Source: Haematococcus lacustris (lineage: Eukaryota > Chlorophyta > Chlorophyceae > Chlamydomonadales > Haematococcaceae). From it: 64,000 nt of DNA. The stretch is from positions 7,075,950 through 7,139,949 of the forward strand of contig JASKMD010000004.1 in NCBI GenBank assembly GCA_030144725.1, given 5' to 3'. Shown piece after piece: positions 10,201-23,062 of this stretch. The position numbers and the translations under genes are program-made. Under the pieces are notes generated by a model. That model searched no databases. It had not been told where the DNA came from and saw only the letters and a list, made by a program, of their open reading frames with translations. Within the stretch, counting starts at the first letter, position 1. Every line of letters starts with the position of its first letter.

Positions 10201-13200
10201 GCTACCCCCACTACCAGCGTCGGCCGCTCATTGTCACCGGGGAGAGCTACGCAGGTGCTGTACAGGGCTGCTGTGGAGGGTAGTGAGTAGCTGGCGGGTA
10301 GTTGGGGTGGATGCTGGGTTCACCGGGGGAGGGGCCTGGCACCGGCAATGTGACATGACGTGACAATGTCACACGCCGCGGCCACCTGCCTGTCAGCTGC
10401 TCAGCACTCTGGAGCTGTTGTGAGGCAGTACGGGGGGGCTCTAGTGGCAGGGTCCGGCTTTACCAGGGCAGCTACAGGACAGCTGTTGCACGGGGGTTCA
10501 TGCTACAGGGTGTGGTCAGGGGGGGGTCGCCAGTTTATACGGTTGTCACGGCTTGGTGGTGATGCGTCACGCCCAGCGGCACACACCCTGCAGGCAGGCT
10601 AGGCAGGCCTGGCAGCGCTGGGTAGTAGTAGGCTGCTAGCCCCAGCAGCCCACCAGGGGCCATGGGGCATGAGGGGCTGGCTGGGCGGCAGTGGGCGGCT
10701 AGCCCTGTGCTGCGCTGCTCTGCAGGCAAGTACTGCAGACAAGCACTGCAGGCAGGCCCGGCAGGGTGAGGGGTTGGCTGCAATGAAGTAGGTACCGGTT
10801 GGTGCACTGCACTGCAGGCAAGTACGTGCCCAGCCTGTCCCATTACATCCTGCAGGCCACTGCCCTGCACCAGGGGTACCTCAGCAAGCTGCAGGTGGGG
10901 TGGGGTTAGCAGCCTGGGGGCTGGCGGGTGCCTGCCTAGCGCTGCCCTTCACCCACACGCTGCCCTGCCTTTGACCTCTCGCCTTTGACCACTCGTCTAG
11001 CACTTGGCGCTGAGCATCAGGTCAGCTGGCTTAGGGGGCTGGCTGGCCTTGACCTTGACCGTGACCTTGACTTTGACCTTGACCTTGACCTTGACCCTGC
11101 CTTCCCCTCAGACAGGGTCAGCACCCTGGACCAGTGTGCGCTCAACAGGCAACACGTGAGCATGCGCCTTGAGGCGTCAAACCATGCGGGCTCCATGCAG
11201 CCATGCAGCGCCACCCTCACACCATGAGCACACACCATGAGGCCCACAGTGGACCCCCCACCATCACTCCAGGGTGTCACACCACCAGGGTGCTGTGGCC
11301 GCCCTGCCCTGCCCTGCAGCACCCTAGAGACATAGGGTCAGAGGTGGGCGCCCCGCTGTTCACCCTGGGAGGCCTGGCTATCGGCAACGGCTGGACAGGT
11401 GTGTGACCCCTGCCTGCTTGCCTGCCTGCCTGCCCCTGGCCTGCCTGCCCACCCCGCACTTTGACTGCCTGCCTGCCCAGCCCCCTGCCTGCCTGCTTGC
11501 CTGCCTGCCTGCCTGCCTGCCTGCCTGCCCCTTGTTAGCCCGCCAGTCCCTGCTGTGTCATCACAATCAGCATCGCCCAGCCAGCTGTGCCCCTGCCTCC
11601 AGCCCGTTGAGTGCCCGTGGCTGCCCTGGTGGTCTGTGGTGCAGACGCCCCCACCCAGCAACTGGTGCAGGGTGAGGTGGCCTGGAGCATGGGCCTAATT
11701 GACACTGAGCAGCGCAGGCAGGTGGACGCGCTGAGTCAGCAAGTCGTAGAGCTGGTGGGTGGATGCTGCGGGGGGAGGAGGGGAGGGAGGGGTGCCCGCT
11801 GGGGGAGGGGGAGGAAGGGTGGGGCGGGTGGGTGGCAGCTGGGGAGGGAGGAGGTGAGGTGAGGGTCTAGTGGCGGCAGTGGTCAGGAGGCAGCGGTCAG
11901 GAGGCAGCGGTGGCTCCACCGTGCAAATGATGGTCCAACTGGGTTTTGATGCTAAATGCAGAACGTGAGGTGCACGTCTGGTGGTTTTGTCGTTGTGCGA
12001 AGTACTAGTTGTCCAGCCTTGTCGTAGCAGCAGAAGGGGGCAGCGGGGGGCAGCATGGGTGCTGCGGGGGCCACTTGCACTGCTCTGCACTTCTTACTGT
12101 TCAGTTCAGCATGCAAGTTTACCTGCATGCATGCATGCTTGCATCGTGTAGTTGCGAAGCAAAGCCTGGACAAAGGCCCGTCACTTGAGTGACCTGGCCA
12201 ATGAGATCATCACTAACGCTAGCGCCAGCGCTACGCTGGAGGACGTACGCAGGTCAGGCAGCAGGGCAGGTCAGGCAGCAGGGCAGGTCAGTCAGCATGG
12301 GCAGGTGAGGCAGCAGGGCAGGTCAGTCAGCATGGGCAGGTCAGGCAGCAGGGCAGGTCAGTCAGCATGGGCAGGTGAGGCAGCAGGGCAGGTCAGGCAG
12401 CATGGGCAGGGAAGGCAGCAGGGCAGGCAGCAGGGCAGGTCAGGCAGCAGGGCAGGCAGCAGGGCAGGCAGCAGGGGCATGGCAGGCAACAGGGTGAGGG
12501 AGTCAACAAGTCCTGCAGTTGACCAGGCGGCCTGCCTGGCTGCCTGAACAGCTAGTTGCCTAGACATGGCCGAGGCCTTCAAGCGGTGTCTGGCTGGCTG
12601 ACTGCCCTGACTGGCTGGTCGTGTCAGGAACATTGGGTATGACGGCACGGAGCTGGTGGACCGCTACCTGAACCAGCATGCTGTGAGGGCGCACCTGGGG
12701 GTGTCCCCGCCAAGCATGCGCTGGCTGTCCTGCAGCGCTGAGGTGGACGCAGTGCTGGGCCATGATGTGGGTGGCTCAGGGGCGGGGCGCAGCTGGGCTA
12801 GGGCCATGCAGCGCAGGAGGAGTGGGAGGGTGCTGCTGAGACTTATGGCTCAGGGGGGACCAGGAGGGGCTAGGGGACCTCTGGCAAAAGGATGGGGTGG
12901 CTCAATGCCAGGGGGCAGATTGGCAGGGTTAGCTGACACCCCCTGCCTGACCCTGACCCCCCTGCCTGACCAGATCATGAAGAGCGTGAAGCACCTGGTG
13001 GTGGACCTGCTGGCCTTCCACCCAGTGCTGCTGTACCAGGGCCAGTTTGATGCGGAGTGCGGCGTTGCCTCCAATGAGGCCTGGATCCATGCACTGCCCT
13101 GGTAAGCCTGGGTTAGGTTAAAAACGCTAGCCCTAACCCTAACCCTAACCCTAACCCTGGTAAGTCTACATGGACTCAAACCTGTTGAGCCAGGGTCGGC

Positions 13201-15140
13201 CATGAGCAGGAGCATACTACAGTGTCAAATGCCCAGATGCAGCATCCCCTAAGAGCGCTCCTGGACTCGTGCCTCCCCTTCTGATGGCTGCTGCAGAGCC
13301 GGAGCAGAGCAACAGAGCAGCAGAGCAGCAGGCAATAATAGTCAGTGGCAGGCACCACCTGGCAGGCTGAAGCTCATAATGCCCGGACGCAGCCCAGAGC
13401 AGTTTCTTGCCAGTGCTTGAACAGTACCGGCCCACGCGCTGCATGTTGCCTTGTTTGGCAACGTGTTGCTTGGCTTGGCAAGGAGCAACACCTGCTCAGC
13501 GCCTGAGCCAACCCTTTTTGCGTGCATCTCTACCCGCCTCACCCACCCTCACTCCCTGCATGTGCCCAGCTTCCTGCCACCTTCCCAACCCCTCCCCTCC
13601 TCCTGGGTTGCGTATTCGTCCTCCCAGCTCCCTCCCTCTGATGTGTGGTGCATGGCCGCTGCTGCCGCTGCTGCCGCTGCAGGCCCGGCCACCTGAGCTT
13701 TAACACAGCGCCCCGCACCGTGTGGTGAGCCCCTCCACCACCACCCCCTGCCGCCCCCCTGATGCTGCTGCCTGGCTCTGGCCAACCTTCCTGCTGGCTG
13801 CCTGCCCTCTCCCCTCCAGCAGCCTTGCTTGCTGCTGCTCCGGATTGCTGCTCCACAATGCTGCTGCTGACCTGCTGCTGCACACCCCTCCCTGCTGCTG
13901 CACACCCCTCCCTGCTCCCTTGCTGCAGGTGGGTGAACCAGCGGCCTATGGGGTACCTCAAGCGCCATGCCAACCTGTGGCAGCTCATCGTGCGCAACAC
14001 AGGTAGGTCCCCAGCCGGACTTTACCACAGCTGCCAGCACAATACCTACTAACCTCCACACACCATAGCTGTCACAAAGCGGGCGGTGGCGCAGCATCAG
14101 AGGCAGCAAGCGCAGCCTGCCCCTGCCCTCTGCCCTCCGCCTGGCTGCTGCTTTGCCCCTGCTGCCTCACATTTGTTTCAGCCCACCCCTCATCTCCCTC
14201 CACCCTCCTCCTGCCCTGCCAGCATAGCCAGGGAGGGCGAGGTGGTGCAGGGCTCAGCAGGGGGCTGCTCTCACTGCTCGCCAGGTGCTGTTGCACCAAT
14301 ATGCGGGCAGCATACAGGGCTGCCCTCACTTAAACAGGCCCCAGTGAAGGGGTTGCTACGGGCATACAGCATACAGCTCCACCCTCTCCTCCCACAAAGG
14401 AGGGCAGTCCCCCCACCCGTCATGTTCACCTGCTTGCCCTCAGGCGCCATGACGGCTGCCTGACCCGCTGCCTGACCCGCAGCCATGCCACAGCCTGATG
14501 TGGGCCTGCCCGCTGGCCCTCCTGCAGGCCACATGGTGCCCCATGACAACCCGTTGTACGGCCAGCTCATGATTGAGCGCTGGATCCATGAGAAGGTGCT
14601 GCGCAAGGAGTATAAGCGGTGAGCCCTGCAACCCCCTCAGCCCCTCAGCCCTAGGCCAGGCAGGGAGACTGTCGTGCGCTAGCTGCTGGCTGCGGCCCAA
14701 ACCCACCCTGATGGCTGGTCAGGGCTGCTGGCTGCCTGGCCGGCCCCTGGCACCTGTCTGTGGGATGTTTCAAGGGAGGCTCCTGGGTGCTGAGTAAGCT
14801 GCGGAACAACTGTGCTGCGTAAGCTGGCCGCTGTAAGCTGGCTGGCGGCTGATGGGTAGCTGGCGCTGGCCCTAGCCCTGGAGGTGGAGGTCGAGCGGGT
14901 CAGGGAGGCTGTGGGCACCTGGGAGGGGCTGTGTGCTGCTCCAGGTGCTGCTCAACCTAACCCTGGAACCATAAAAACCGCCTGCTGGGTGCTGTTATCC
15001 TCAAGATGCTAAGGCCCCCCTCACCTCCCTGCCCCTCACCCCCTTGCCCCTTTACCCCCTGCTGCTCACCCCTGTGTGGCTGCAGGCAGGTCAGCCAGGA
15101 GGAGGAGGAGGCATACATTGCGGCCAGGGGCCCTGTCTGA
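7244..15140 (+). CDS. Serine carboxypeptidase (peptidase family S10), SCPEP1/SCPL-like
   Basis: Predicted secreted or vacuolar serine carboxypeptidase that removes C-terminal residues from peptides. Fifteen exons join in phase to 488 codons: 7244-7522, 7609-7641, 8393-8522, 9419-9472, 10180-10254, 10818-10894, 11320-11398, 11645-11754, 12152-12252, 12628-12766, 12974-13101, 13683-13724, 13929-14002, 14528-14618, 15086-15140. All introns are GT-AG. A hydrophobic signal peptide opens the protein (MATLLCAFVLALAWAPG). The oxyanion-hole motif WLQGGPGCSS spans exons 1-2. The catalytic triad is present: Ser about 188 in GESYAG (exon 5), Asp about 384 in YQGQFD (exon 11) and His about 442 in GHMVPHDNP (exon 14). 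The start was chosen for the signal peptide. Length is normal for the family and the gene looks intact. The closest relatives are probably the retinoid-inducible/SCPL group, by the GDQGIP-type motif; the substrate is unknown. Confidence 0.93.
11404..11530. repeat. CCTG-rich (GCCT)n tract in a carboxypeptidase intron
   Basis: The intron after exon 7 of the S10 gene contains long runs of GCCT units (sense strand), ending in an uninterrupted block at about 11491-11528. It is non-coding; frames across it are artefacts. Confidence 0.8.
12253..12480. repeat. Minisatellite in a carboxypeptidase intron
   Basis: Units of about 16-17 bp of the form GGTCAGGCAGCAGGGCA, alternating with a variant reading CAGTCAGCATGGGCAG, are repeated roughly a dozen times immediately after the splice donor of exon 9. 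Confidence 0.85.
13131..13158. repeat. Interstitial telomere-type repeat (CCCTAA)n
   Basis: Four full CCCTAA units plus CCCT lie in the S10 intron after exon 11, about 30 bases downstream of the donor. The complementary strand reads TTAGGG. A degenerate GGTTAGGTTA precedes it. Chlamydomonas reinhardtii telomeres use TTTTAGGG, whereas several other Chlamydomonadales use TTAGGG. Confidence 0.9.
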
Positions 15141-17018
15141 GCCATGCCAGCAGAGAGGCTGGGGGTGGGGTCCAGGGCGGCGTGTGGCAGATAGGGCTAA
15201 GCTGCAGGGGGATCGGGGGGTGGAGGTGAGGGGCGGGTGGGCGAGTGGGAGCAGGGGGGAAGAGTAGCAGCCTGGCTCCAGCGCTGGCCCCAGCCTGGTA
15301 GTGCTGATGGCAGGCAGTAAGAGGGTTAAGGGCGCTCAGGGGGTGGGGTCGGCGCCAGTGGGTGCAGCCGTGGGCTGTGGCCAGGGGCCAGGTGCCCAGC
15401 GACCTTGGAGCCTGTGAGGGGCGCCCTCACAACAATCCTCTGCCATCACAGTGGTCAGACTGCTTGAGCACCACAGGGCATCAGCTTGGCGGTGCCTGAA
15501 AGCATGGAAAGCAAGCAATGATGTCGAGGGAAGCATGTCAGGAAAGATGGCAAGGTAAACAGCAGGCTGTGAGCGGCCTGGGTCTCAAAGTGGCTGGGTT
15601 TGGGATCCTGTGTCAGCATCGCATCGCTTAACAGCAGCAGCAGCAACAGCAGCAACAGCAGCTCCTCCTCGCCTGCAGCTGGCTGCGGTGCAATGATCCT
15701 CTTCTCCTGCAGCTGGATGCACTGCAGTGCTACGTGCGGATTTGACCACCTGTGTACCTGTGGGTAGGGTGCATGCGCCATGCCTCGCAGCACTTGGCAG
15801 CACATGGTAGTGGCCTGCTTCCTGTGACTACATACTTCTTGCGATAGGCAAATTGTGCTGTTTCGTTCTTATCCATGATGATCGTGTTTGTTTTTCTCGA
15901 TGATGCAAGCAGCCTTGCATATTCAGTTGCCATGCAAGCATGTATGCACCAGGCTTGTGAATCTTCAGAATTTCAGTTTTCCAGATTTGCAATTTATAGT
16001 GAAAATGAAAGTGTTTCATGTGAAAATGTGAAAGAGTTTCATCGTCAATGAAACTGAGCGGATGCCGTTGGTTCTCAGCCTATCCTTTTATGCGCGGCCT
16101 GTTTGTTGGCCTGCACTATCTGAAATGCAGAAATACTGAGTTTGCCAAAGGTCAGGCATGCAAGCCAGTTTTAAAGATGCAAGCCGTCCATGCTGTCCGT
16201 GGATCCGCCATCTGTGGCGTTTTCTGGCTTGCGCTTCTTCCGCTGTGGCTGTAGCGCGCTGGCGCCAGCCAAGCCAATCACAGCTAAGCCAAACACTCTG
16301 CAACACCTGATCTGCGATCTGACCGGGACCCGGCACCCGGCACTTTCAGATGTGCAGTGAATACGTTCAGATTTTCAAATGAAATTTTTCATTGAAAGTC
16401 TGAATGGAAATCTGAAATTTTCACAAGCCTGGATGGCACGATGGAAATGCAGCTCTTACAACAGTGAAGTTGCTGTCACCCTTTCGACGCACAAAGTGTC
16501 AATGTCGCTGACATATTGAAACCGTAGAGTACCGCACTTGAGTGTTCTTTCCACGGCGTGCCTCAACACAACTGAGTATGAATTGGCCAATTCAGGTTTG
16601 TACATCATGTGCCGCCAGCAAACAAGCCTCCATTTATCTAGCTCTGCCTCCCCTCAGCCTACTGCGTGAAAGGAAGCCGCAGTCCATGTGACATCAACGA
16701 AACAATAGCCCATGTACATGCCATGTACACCCGCCCCAATGCATTAACGTCCAATTACTACATGCACGCTCCCAGCTCCCAGCCCTACTCTTCGCCTTGC
16801 CATGCCCCTCATTACAGATTTAGGCTGCAGCCCCATCCCGCATCGCCAAGACTTGCCCGCATTGCCATCCCTCCAAACCCTTCCCGCCCACACCCTTTCA
16901 CATGCACTCTCCCAGCTCCGAGCCCTAATTTGTCGCCCTTGGCCTTGCTATAGCTTTTAATCGCATGCCACTTGGTGCCACAGTCCCACAGCTGCAAGCC
17001 CTTCCCCCTGACCCCGCC
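15141..17018. other. Convergent intergenic region between the S10 and SAC1 genes
   Basis: Two genes end towards each other here, so the region should hold both 3' untranslated regions. Apart from the AT-rich inverted-repeat element at 15950-16431 I see no gene. The remaining open frames have no recognisable domains. Confidence 0.5.
15950..16431. mobile_element. hAT-like miniature element (MITE), 482 bp
   Basis: The stretch begins CAGGCTTGTGAA and ends with the exact complement TTCACAAGCCTG. The inverted similarity continues imperfectly inwards (TTCAG and AAATTTCAG blocks). It is clearly richer in A and T than its surroundings. The flanking 8-mers GTATGCAC (15942-15949) and GATGGCAC (16432-16439) agree at five of eight positions, compatible with an old hAT target duplication. 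No transposase is encoded. Confidence 0.7.
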
Positions 17019-18352
17019 TCACTGCTCCTTCCGCCCCTTGTGCCCCTTGCTGGTGGCTACCTTGTCCACAGTGACAGCCAGCTGCGGGCACAGCAGCGGC
17101 TTGTTCACCAGGTGCTTGCCATTCTCTACAATCAGGGCAAACAACCCCAGCCCAAGGACGAACGGCAGCAGCACGTGGCTGACGCTCAGTGCCAGCACCC
17201 TCGACAGCGCTCCCGCCTGCTGCTGCTGCTGCTGCTGTGCTGCTGCCTGCTCCATCGCCGATGCCGCAGTGGTGTTGGTTGTCAGGTGTGGGTGGTCTGC
17301 TGCTGCCACGCTCAGGCCGCCCCAGCTGGACGAGGTGGTTTGGGTCAAGAACACCGAGGTCAGCAGGGCCCCCAGGCAGGCCAGGCCCGTGCTGGCCATG
17401 CCGCCCTCCCTGCTGCTGCCACTGTTGAGGACGGTGGTTGTGGTGGTGGCGGAGAGGATGGCGGGGCCATACCGTGCCAGTTGAACCAGGTTGTAAAGGG
17501 CGATGCTCATGCCCAGCAAACCCAACAGCAGGGGCACTAGGGGGGAGGGCTGGGGGCGCAGGGGAGGCGGCCGCACACCGTCAGGTTGGTAGGCACCTGG
17601 CCAGCAGCAGCGGCAGAAGGAGGATCAGCAGCACGCAAACTTAGCAGCAAGGCTTACTCTTCTTTGCCTCACCATAACCTTTTCACCCTGCCCACCAGGC
17701 AACTCACTTGCCCCTGCCCCTGCCCCTGCCCCTACTGCCCCTGCCCCTGTCCCTACTGCCCCTACTGCCCCTACTGCCCCTACTGCCCCTACTGCCCCTA
17801 CTGCCCCTACTGCCCCTGCGCCTACTGCCCCTGCCCCTACTGCCCCTGCCCCTCCCACCAGTGAGCAGGTCCAGTGCGTCCTGCTTGCGGCCGTCCTGGT
17901 AGTTGTTGAGGTAGTAGCGCACCACAGCCTTGACCCCGTCATCCAGGGCCCCAGCCGTGGTGCGCTTGCCAGTGCGGGTGAACCCGCTCTTCATGGCCCC
18001 GGTGCCTGCAGCGCATCAACAGGGGTGAGGGGAGGGGTGGAGGGGGGGACCACGGCTGCCAGGAGTGAGGGGCAGAATTGGGAGGCCGCAGTTGCCTGGG
18101 GTGAGGGGAGGGGGGTAGAGACTCACAGGGGTAGGGGCAATGGCAGGGGTGGTGGGGGGGGGGAGCAGGGGAACTGTCCCCTCACCCCCTCCAACCCCCC
18201 CACACCCAACACACACCCGACACACACCCCACCCCACCCCACCTCACCCCGCCTGGCCCCTTTTTTCCCCTCCTCCCTCACCTGCATACTGTGTGGACAG
18301 GGCATCACCGTGGTCTGCCCACAGGATCTTGAACTCCCGCTCCACCTGCTCC

Positions 18353-18393
<41 letters not shown>

Positions 18394-19688
18394 CGTGACA
18401 GGGCCAGCAGCAGCAGCAGCATTCGGGCAATGCTGGCCCTGCATGCTGTTGGGCCTGCCACTGCTTGCACGAGGAGCTGCAGGGTGTGGCCAGTGACACG
18501 TCTGACCTGCAGTCCACACATGCGTTGCTGGCCAACCATTGTGCCAAGAGACACAGCAGAGGCACAGGGACAAGGAGGGAGGCTGGGAGGAGGAGCGGGG
18601 TCCGTGTTGCTCCATGTGAGCTGCCAAGGACAGTTGCCGTTTGCATGTCGAAGTTTGACTTGCATAGCGCATATAACTCTCTGCAGCAATGCTATATGTA
18701 GAACTATAAGACAGCCACTGGTGCTAGGGTGCCAGGGCTGTAGCTGGGGCTGCCCAGGAGCCAGGGCTCAGTGACATTATAGCACATTATGGCTCAGGAG
18801 CCAGGTGGCACTGTTGCACATCTCTGGACAGTGACAGGTACCAGGGCTGGAGCAAGAGCAAGAGCCGAGGGACAAGGAGGGAGGGAGGGAGGCTGGGAGG
18901 AGGGGGGCGAACTGGACAGGACCAGGTGGTGGTGGAGCTGGGGCAAACATGTGGTGCCAGGTGATATAGCTGGGGCAGCCAAGGAAGCAGACCAGTGAGC
19001 CCAGCCCGCCCTTCCCAGTCACCTCACCTCAGGGTAAGCCTCAGGCAGGGTGGCCAGGTGCCCCTCCCGCGTGCTGGGCAGCAAGCTGAGGCTGGCCAGC
19101 ATGGCCTCGAGTGACTGCAGCAGGGAGGCAGAGCGGCAGGGAGGCAGTACGGCAGAGGGGCAGACAGCAGCACACAACGCACCAGGCTGGAGAGGGCAAG
19201 GCAGGCTGAGGCAAGGCAGGCTGGAGAGGGCAAGGCAGGCTGAGGCAGCAGGCTAGGCATCATGTGCAGACCTGGCTAGCCACCACCCTGTGCACCTTCC
19301 TGCACTAGTCCAGCCCAGCCACACTTCACCACGCCTGACCCAGCTGGGCTTACCCGTCCTCTCAACCTCCATCTCCACCCCCCCAGCTAGCCTAGCCTAG
19401 ACTACCCCTCCCAACCTCCTCCCACCCTGATCCCACCCCACCCTACCTGTACTACCCTACCTGTACTACCCTGCAGCTCAACAGCCTTCAGCTGACCACA
19501 CCTCGCCCCCCACCTTACGCGCCAGCACGCCCTGCACCACGTTGGTGCGGTCGAGGCAGTCGATGCAGTTGACCCGCACCACACCGCCCTGCTGCCGCGC
19601 CACTGCCCCGCTGGCGGGGTCGACCCGGAGGAAGCCTTGCGCAGTGAAGTCAGCGCTGATCTGCACATCACCCAGACCCACACGGCAG

Positions 19689-19730
<42 letters not shown>

Positions 19731-20902
19731 GCCTGGGCCACCACATCTGATGACCGCCCCTCTGGCCTCTGCCAGTGTCCACATAGGACCACACGTCTCG
19801 CCTTTAGCTCCTGCTCTGCAGCAGCAGCAGCTGGACCCACCCTGGCATCCCACCCAGTCTCTGCCCCTCTGGCCTTTCACCCCTCTGCCCCTCTGCCCCG
19901 TCACCCCTCTGCCCACGCCCACTCCATGCCCACGCCCACTCCCCAAACCCTCCCACAGCTGCTGCAGCGACCACTCCTGCGCTGATGCCGCTGCCACTGA
20001 TGCTGCTGCTACCACCCCTCCTCCTGCTTCTGCTGTGGCGGATCGCTCGTCTGCTGCTCACTCGCTTCCCATACCCACTTTCTCTGCCCCACCCCGCCCC
20101 GACTGGCCCCACCCTGCTGGGCTAGATCCCAGCACCTTACCTGGTCCCAGAGCAGGGACAGGCGGTGGTAGCGCTTGTTGCCACACTCTGCGTGGAAGTC
20201 AAAGGCAATGTAGCGCACGGCCCGGGCGATGGCGGAGGCGCTGCTAGTCAGCCGGGCCGCCTCCGAGCGAAATGCCACCTCCAGTTTGCCCTCTGCACAT
20301 ATGCAGGTAGGGAGGTTTGCGTCGCAGGCAGGCAAAGCATGGCAGGTTGTGCAGGTTGTGCAGGCTGGGCAGGCAAGGCAGGCAGGGCAGGGCGGCAGGG
20401 TCAAGCTGAGCTGAGGCCTGGGGGCTGTGGGAACAGGGAGCCGGCCCTCAGGGCACTGGGCCAACAGCGGGCCAGCACCATGGTCCTGTCAAGCAGAGGT
20501 GAAGCAGGTGTGCAGCAGCCACCGACGGCAATAGCAAGCCAACAGCAGGGACAACAGCGGAGTGGCGGGCCAGCAGCATGACCCTGCCAAGCAAAGGTGA
20601 AGAAGGTGCACCAACCACTGACACCAGCTGGTGCAGCGCTTGGCAGGGCAGCCAGGGAGGGGCAGCCAGGGCAGGGCAGCCATGGCAGGGTCTGTGGTGT
20701 GCTGTCAGCTACCTGTGCCGTGATGGTTTATGAGGTTGATGGCCACCACGCCCTTGTACTGCTCCACCAGCGCATGGAAGTGCTTGTCATGAGCCTGAGA
20801 GGGCAGGGGCAACAGGAGGAGGGGGATCAGCAGTGACCAGTTGGGCAGCAGCAGCAGCAGCAGCAGGACCAGTGATCCACCTGAACACCAGGGGGGCGAT
20901 AA

Positions 20903-20945
<43 letters not shown>

Positions 20946-23026
20946 CACTTCCACACTGACCCTGACACTCATGACCCTGGTCCTCCTCCTGACCCTGACA
21001 CTCCTCCTGGCCCTGGCCCTGGCCCTGTGTGGACAGGCTGGCCGCCCTGTGCCTCAGCAGGACCCTGCTGGCTGCTCACTGGGCTGGACAGCTCTGCGGG
21101 GGCGATGAGGGTGGAGGGCTTGTACTTGATGTTGGGCAGCTGGGTCCACAGCAGGGGGATGGAGCCGCGTAAGATGAGGTAAGAGCACAGAGCCCCAGCC
21201 AGGGGGCTGTTAGCTGGACCCTCTATGGCCAAGATCTGCTCCGTCTCAGCAAAGTTGGCTACGTTGCCTGTGAGGGGTCATGACAGCAGCCAAGCAGCAG
21301 GGTCAAGCCGGGCAGCAGGGCTGTGTGGAGCTGAGATGGCATGGCTTCACTGTGCTGCCACGAGGCGGTTGGCTGCATGCTGCTCTGCTCCATGCTCCAT
21401 GTTGCATGATGCAGGCAGGGTGAGGTCAGGTGGGTGTGTAAATGTGAGACAGGGGGCAGGCCTGATTTCACTGCTCGACACAACTGCAGAAAACCCCCAA
21501 CAAGTCAGTCAATCAGCCCGTCAATCACTCACTCAGCTAGCCAGCTAGCCAGCTAGCCAGCCAATCACTTGAGCAGTCAGTCAGGCATTTGTTCCAGTGC
21601 CTCACCTTCAGCGTCAGCGCCGCGCCGCCACTGCCGCACTCCTGACCGCGCTGTCGACCTCCTTGCAATCAGGGTCAGGCTGGCGGTCACTGGGCTGCCG
21701 TGGGCTGCCTGGTCCTTCAACTGGAGTCCGGGCAGCTGCTGCACGAAGCCTAAGATGCAGGGCTGCACAAACCTGCAGGGAAGCAAACCACAACAGGCAC
21801 CGAAAGGCCCCTCGCTACGCCACGCTCAGGTTTCAGTTCGGCCCAAGATCACCGTGCTGCCTACCTGGCCGCGCCCGCCTTGATCAGCGGCGCCGCAGCA
21901 ACCTTGTTCCAGAAAAACCGCGAGTCTGCGCGCTCAACTGGCAGCTGGGCTGCGAAGGCCGCGGGATCTGCGACGCGGAGGCTGGCGGCGCGCTGTGTGG
22001 TGAGGGTAAGGTCATGGAAGTAGGAGAAGTAGAGGCCGCGGCCCGCGCCGCAGGGGTGCACCGCCTCCTCAAGGAGGGATAAGAGGGAACGGTTGGCGCT
22101 GCAGGCGTGACGGGAAGGAGGTTGTGAGTGGAACTGGCTGGTGCGGGCTGCAGGTGAGGAGGGCGGCTGGATGCAAGGGATGGAGTCTGGTGGTGGGCGG
22201 GAGGTGGGGAGGCGGGAAAGAAGGGGAGGGGGGGAGGGAAAGAGGGGAGGCCCAAGAACGGAATGAGACAGGGGGGAGGATGAGGTGTAAGGAGTGAGCA
22301 AATCCCCAAAGGCCCCACACCGCATCCCCACACAGCGTGGCTGCCAGTCCAGTTACCTACCCCACCGCAGCCCAAGCCCACCTGTTGAGCTTGGCCGATG
22401 GGGCAGCCAGCACTTTTGTTTGTGTGACTAAGAACAGGTCGGCGCCCTCCAACATGCCCACCTTGCGGGCAGCTGTGATGAGCAGCAGCGCACTGCCTGC
22501 AGCCATACCGGGCAGCTGGAGCAGCTGTGGGAGACGGTGCACTGCAGGTACAGCTTTGACCTTCCACCGTGTGCATTTGCTGACCTCGCTATCACAGGGC
22601 CCAGGTTGCTGCACACATTCACGCATGGGCCAGCCAATACCCTGAGACCCACACATAACCCATAGCGCCCAGCTGCAACTATTCTCACCATCCTGGCTGT
22701 AAGCTGCTGATGCACTGGTAATGTTCAAGCTCATGCTCATTCGCATTGTGCAAGACCGACACCTAGCTGGCCTGAACCGCAGTGTGCCTACTGCTGCTGG
22801 CGCATCCACCTGAGTGCAGCTTGCACAGGCCCATGACGCCCAACACCTCCAGGGCCGGCCCTGACCCTGACGGCACGGTCAGGTGCTGCGCGGACCCAGA
22901 CGCGAGGTCCACTGACAGCGTGCTCACAGCCGCTCCGCGCTCTCCCTTGGGCTGCACCAGGACTTGTGACCCCGATGTGTAGACGCTGAGCGCCAGGTGG
23001 GGGCTGAATCGCGGAAACGACGGCAT
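17019..23026 (-). CDS. SAC1: SAC1-type phosphoinositide phosphatase, ER membrane anchored
   Basis: Predicted to dephosphorylate phosphoinositides such as PI4P at the ER/Golgi. Twelve exons on the minus strand join in phase to 740 codons: 23026-22810, 22541-22382, 22098-21865, 21772-21606, 21267-21080, 20794-20713, 20292-20141, 19660-19514, 19114-19028, 18345-18282, 18005-17859, 17596-17019. SAC-domain landmarks follow in order: [40 protein letters not shown], and the catalytic C-x5-R in CIDCLDRTN (Cys about 432, Arg about 438). Downstream are ILWADHGD and an [10 protein letters not shown] segment. The C-terminus has two hydrophobic segments (about residues 568-585 and 690-713), as in ER-resident Sac1, with a short Gln run between them. 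At 740 residues it is longer than yeast Sac1, mainly in the C-terminal loop. All introns are GT-AG. Confidence 0.93.
17703..17862. repeat. CCCCTACTG nonamer repeat in a SAC1 intron
   Basis: The plus strand reads CCCCTG units merging into CCCCTACTG units, about fifteen copies in all, in the SAC1 intron between exons 11 and 12. The block runs right up to the donor of exon 11. Confidence 0.9.
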
Positions 23027-23062
23027 CTATTTGATCGGGGGTTTGGATAGCAGGCTCTACTC

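Noticed and set aside
10985..11110. Asp/Leu repeat protein (LDLDRDLDFDLDLD)
   Set aside because: It is a (GACCTT)n-like repeat inside the intron between S10 exons 6 and 7.
11404..12480. CRISPR-like array from regularly spaced repeats
   Set aside because: The repeats are simple GCCT runs and a minisatellite in introns of a nuclear gene; there are no unique spacers and the organism is a eukaryote.
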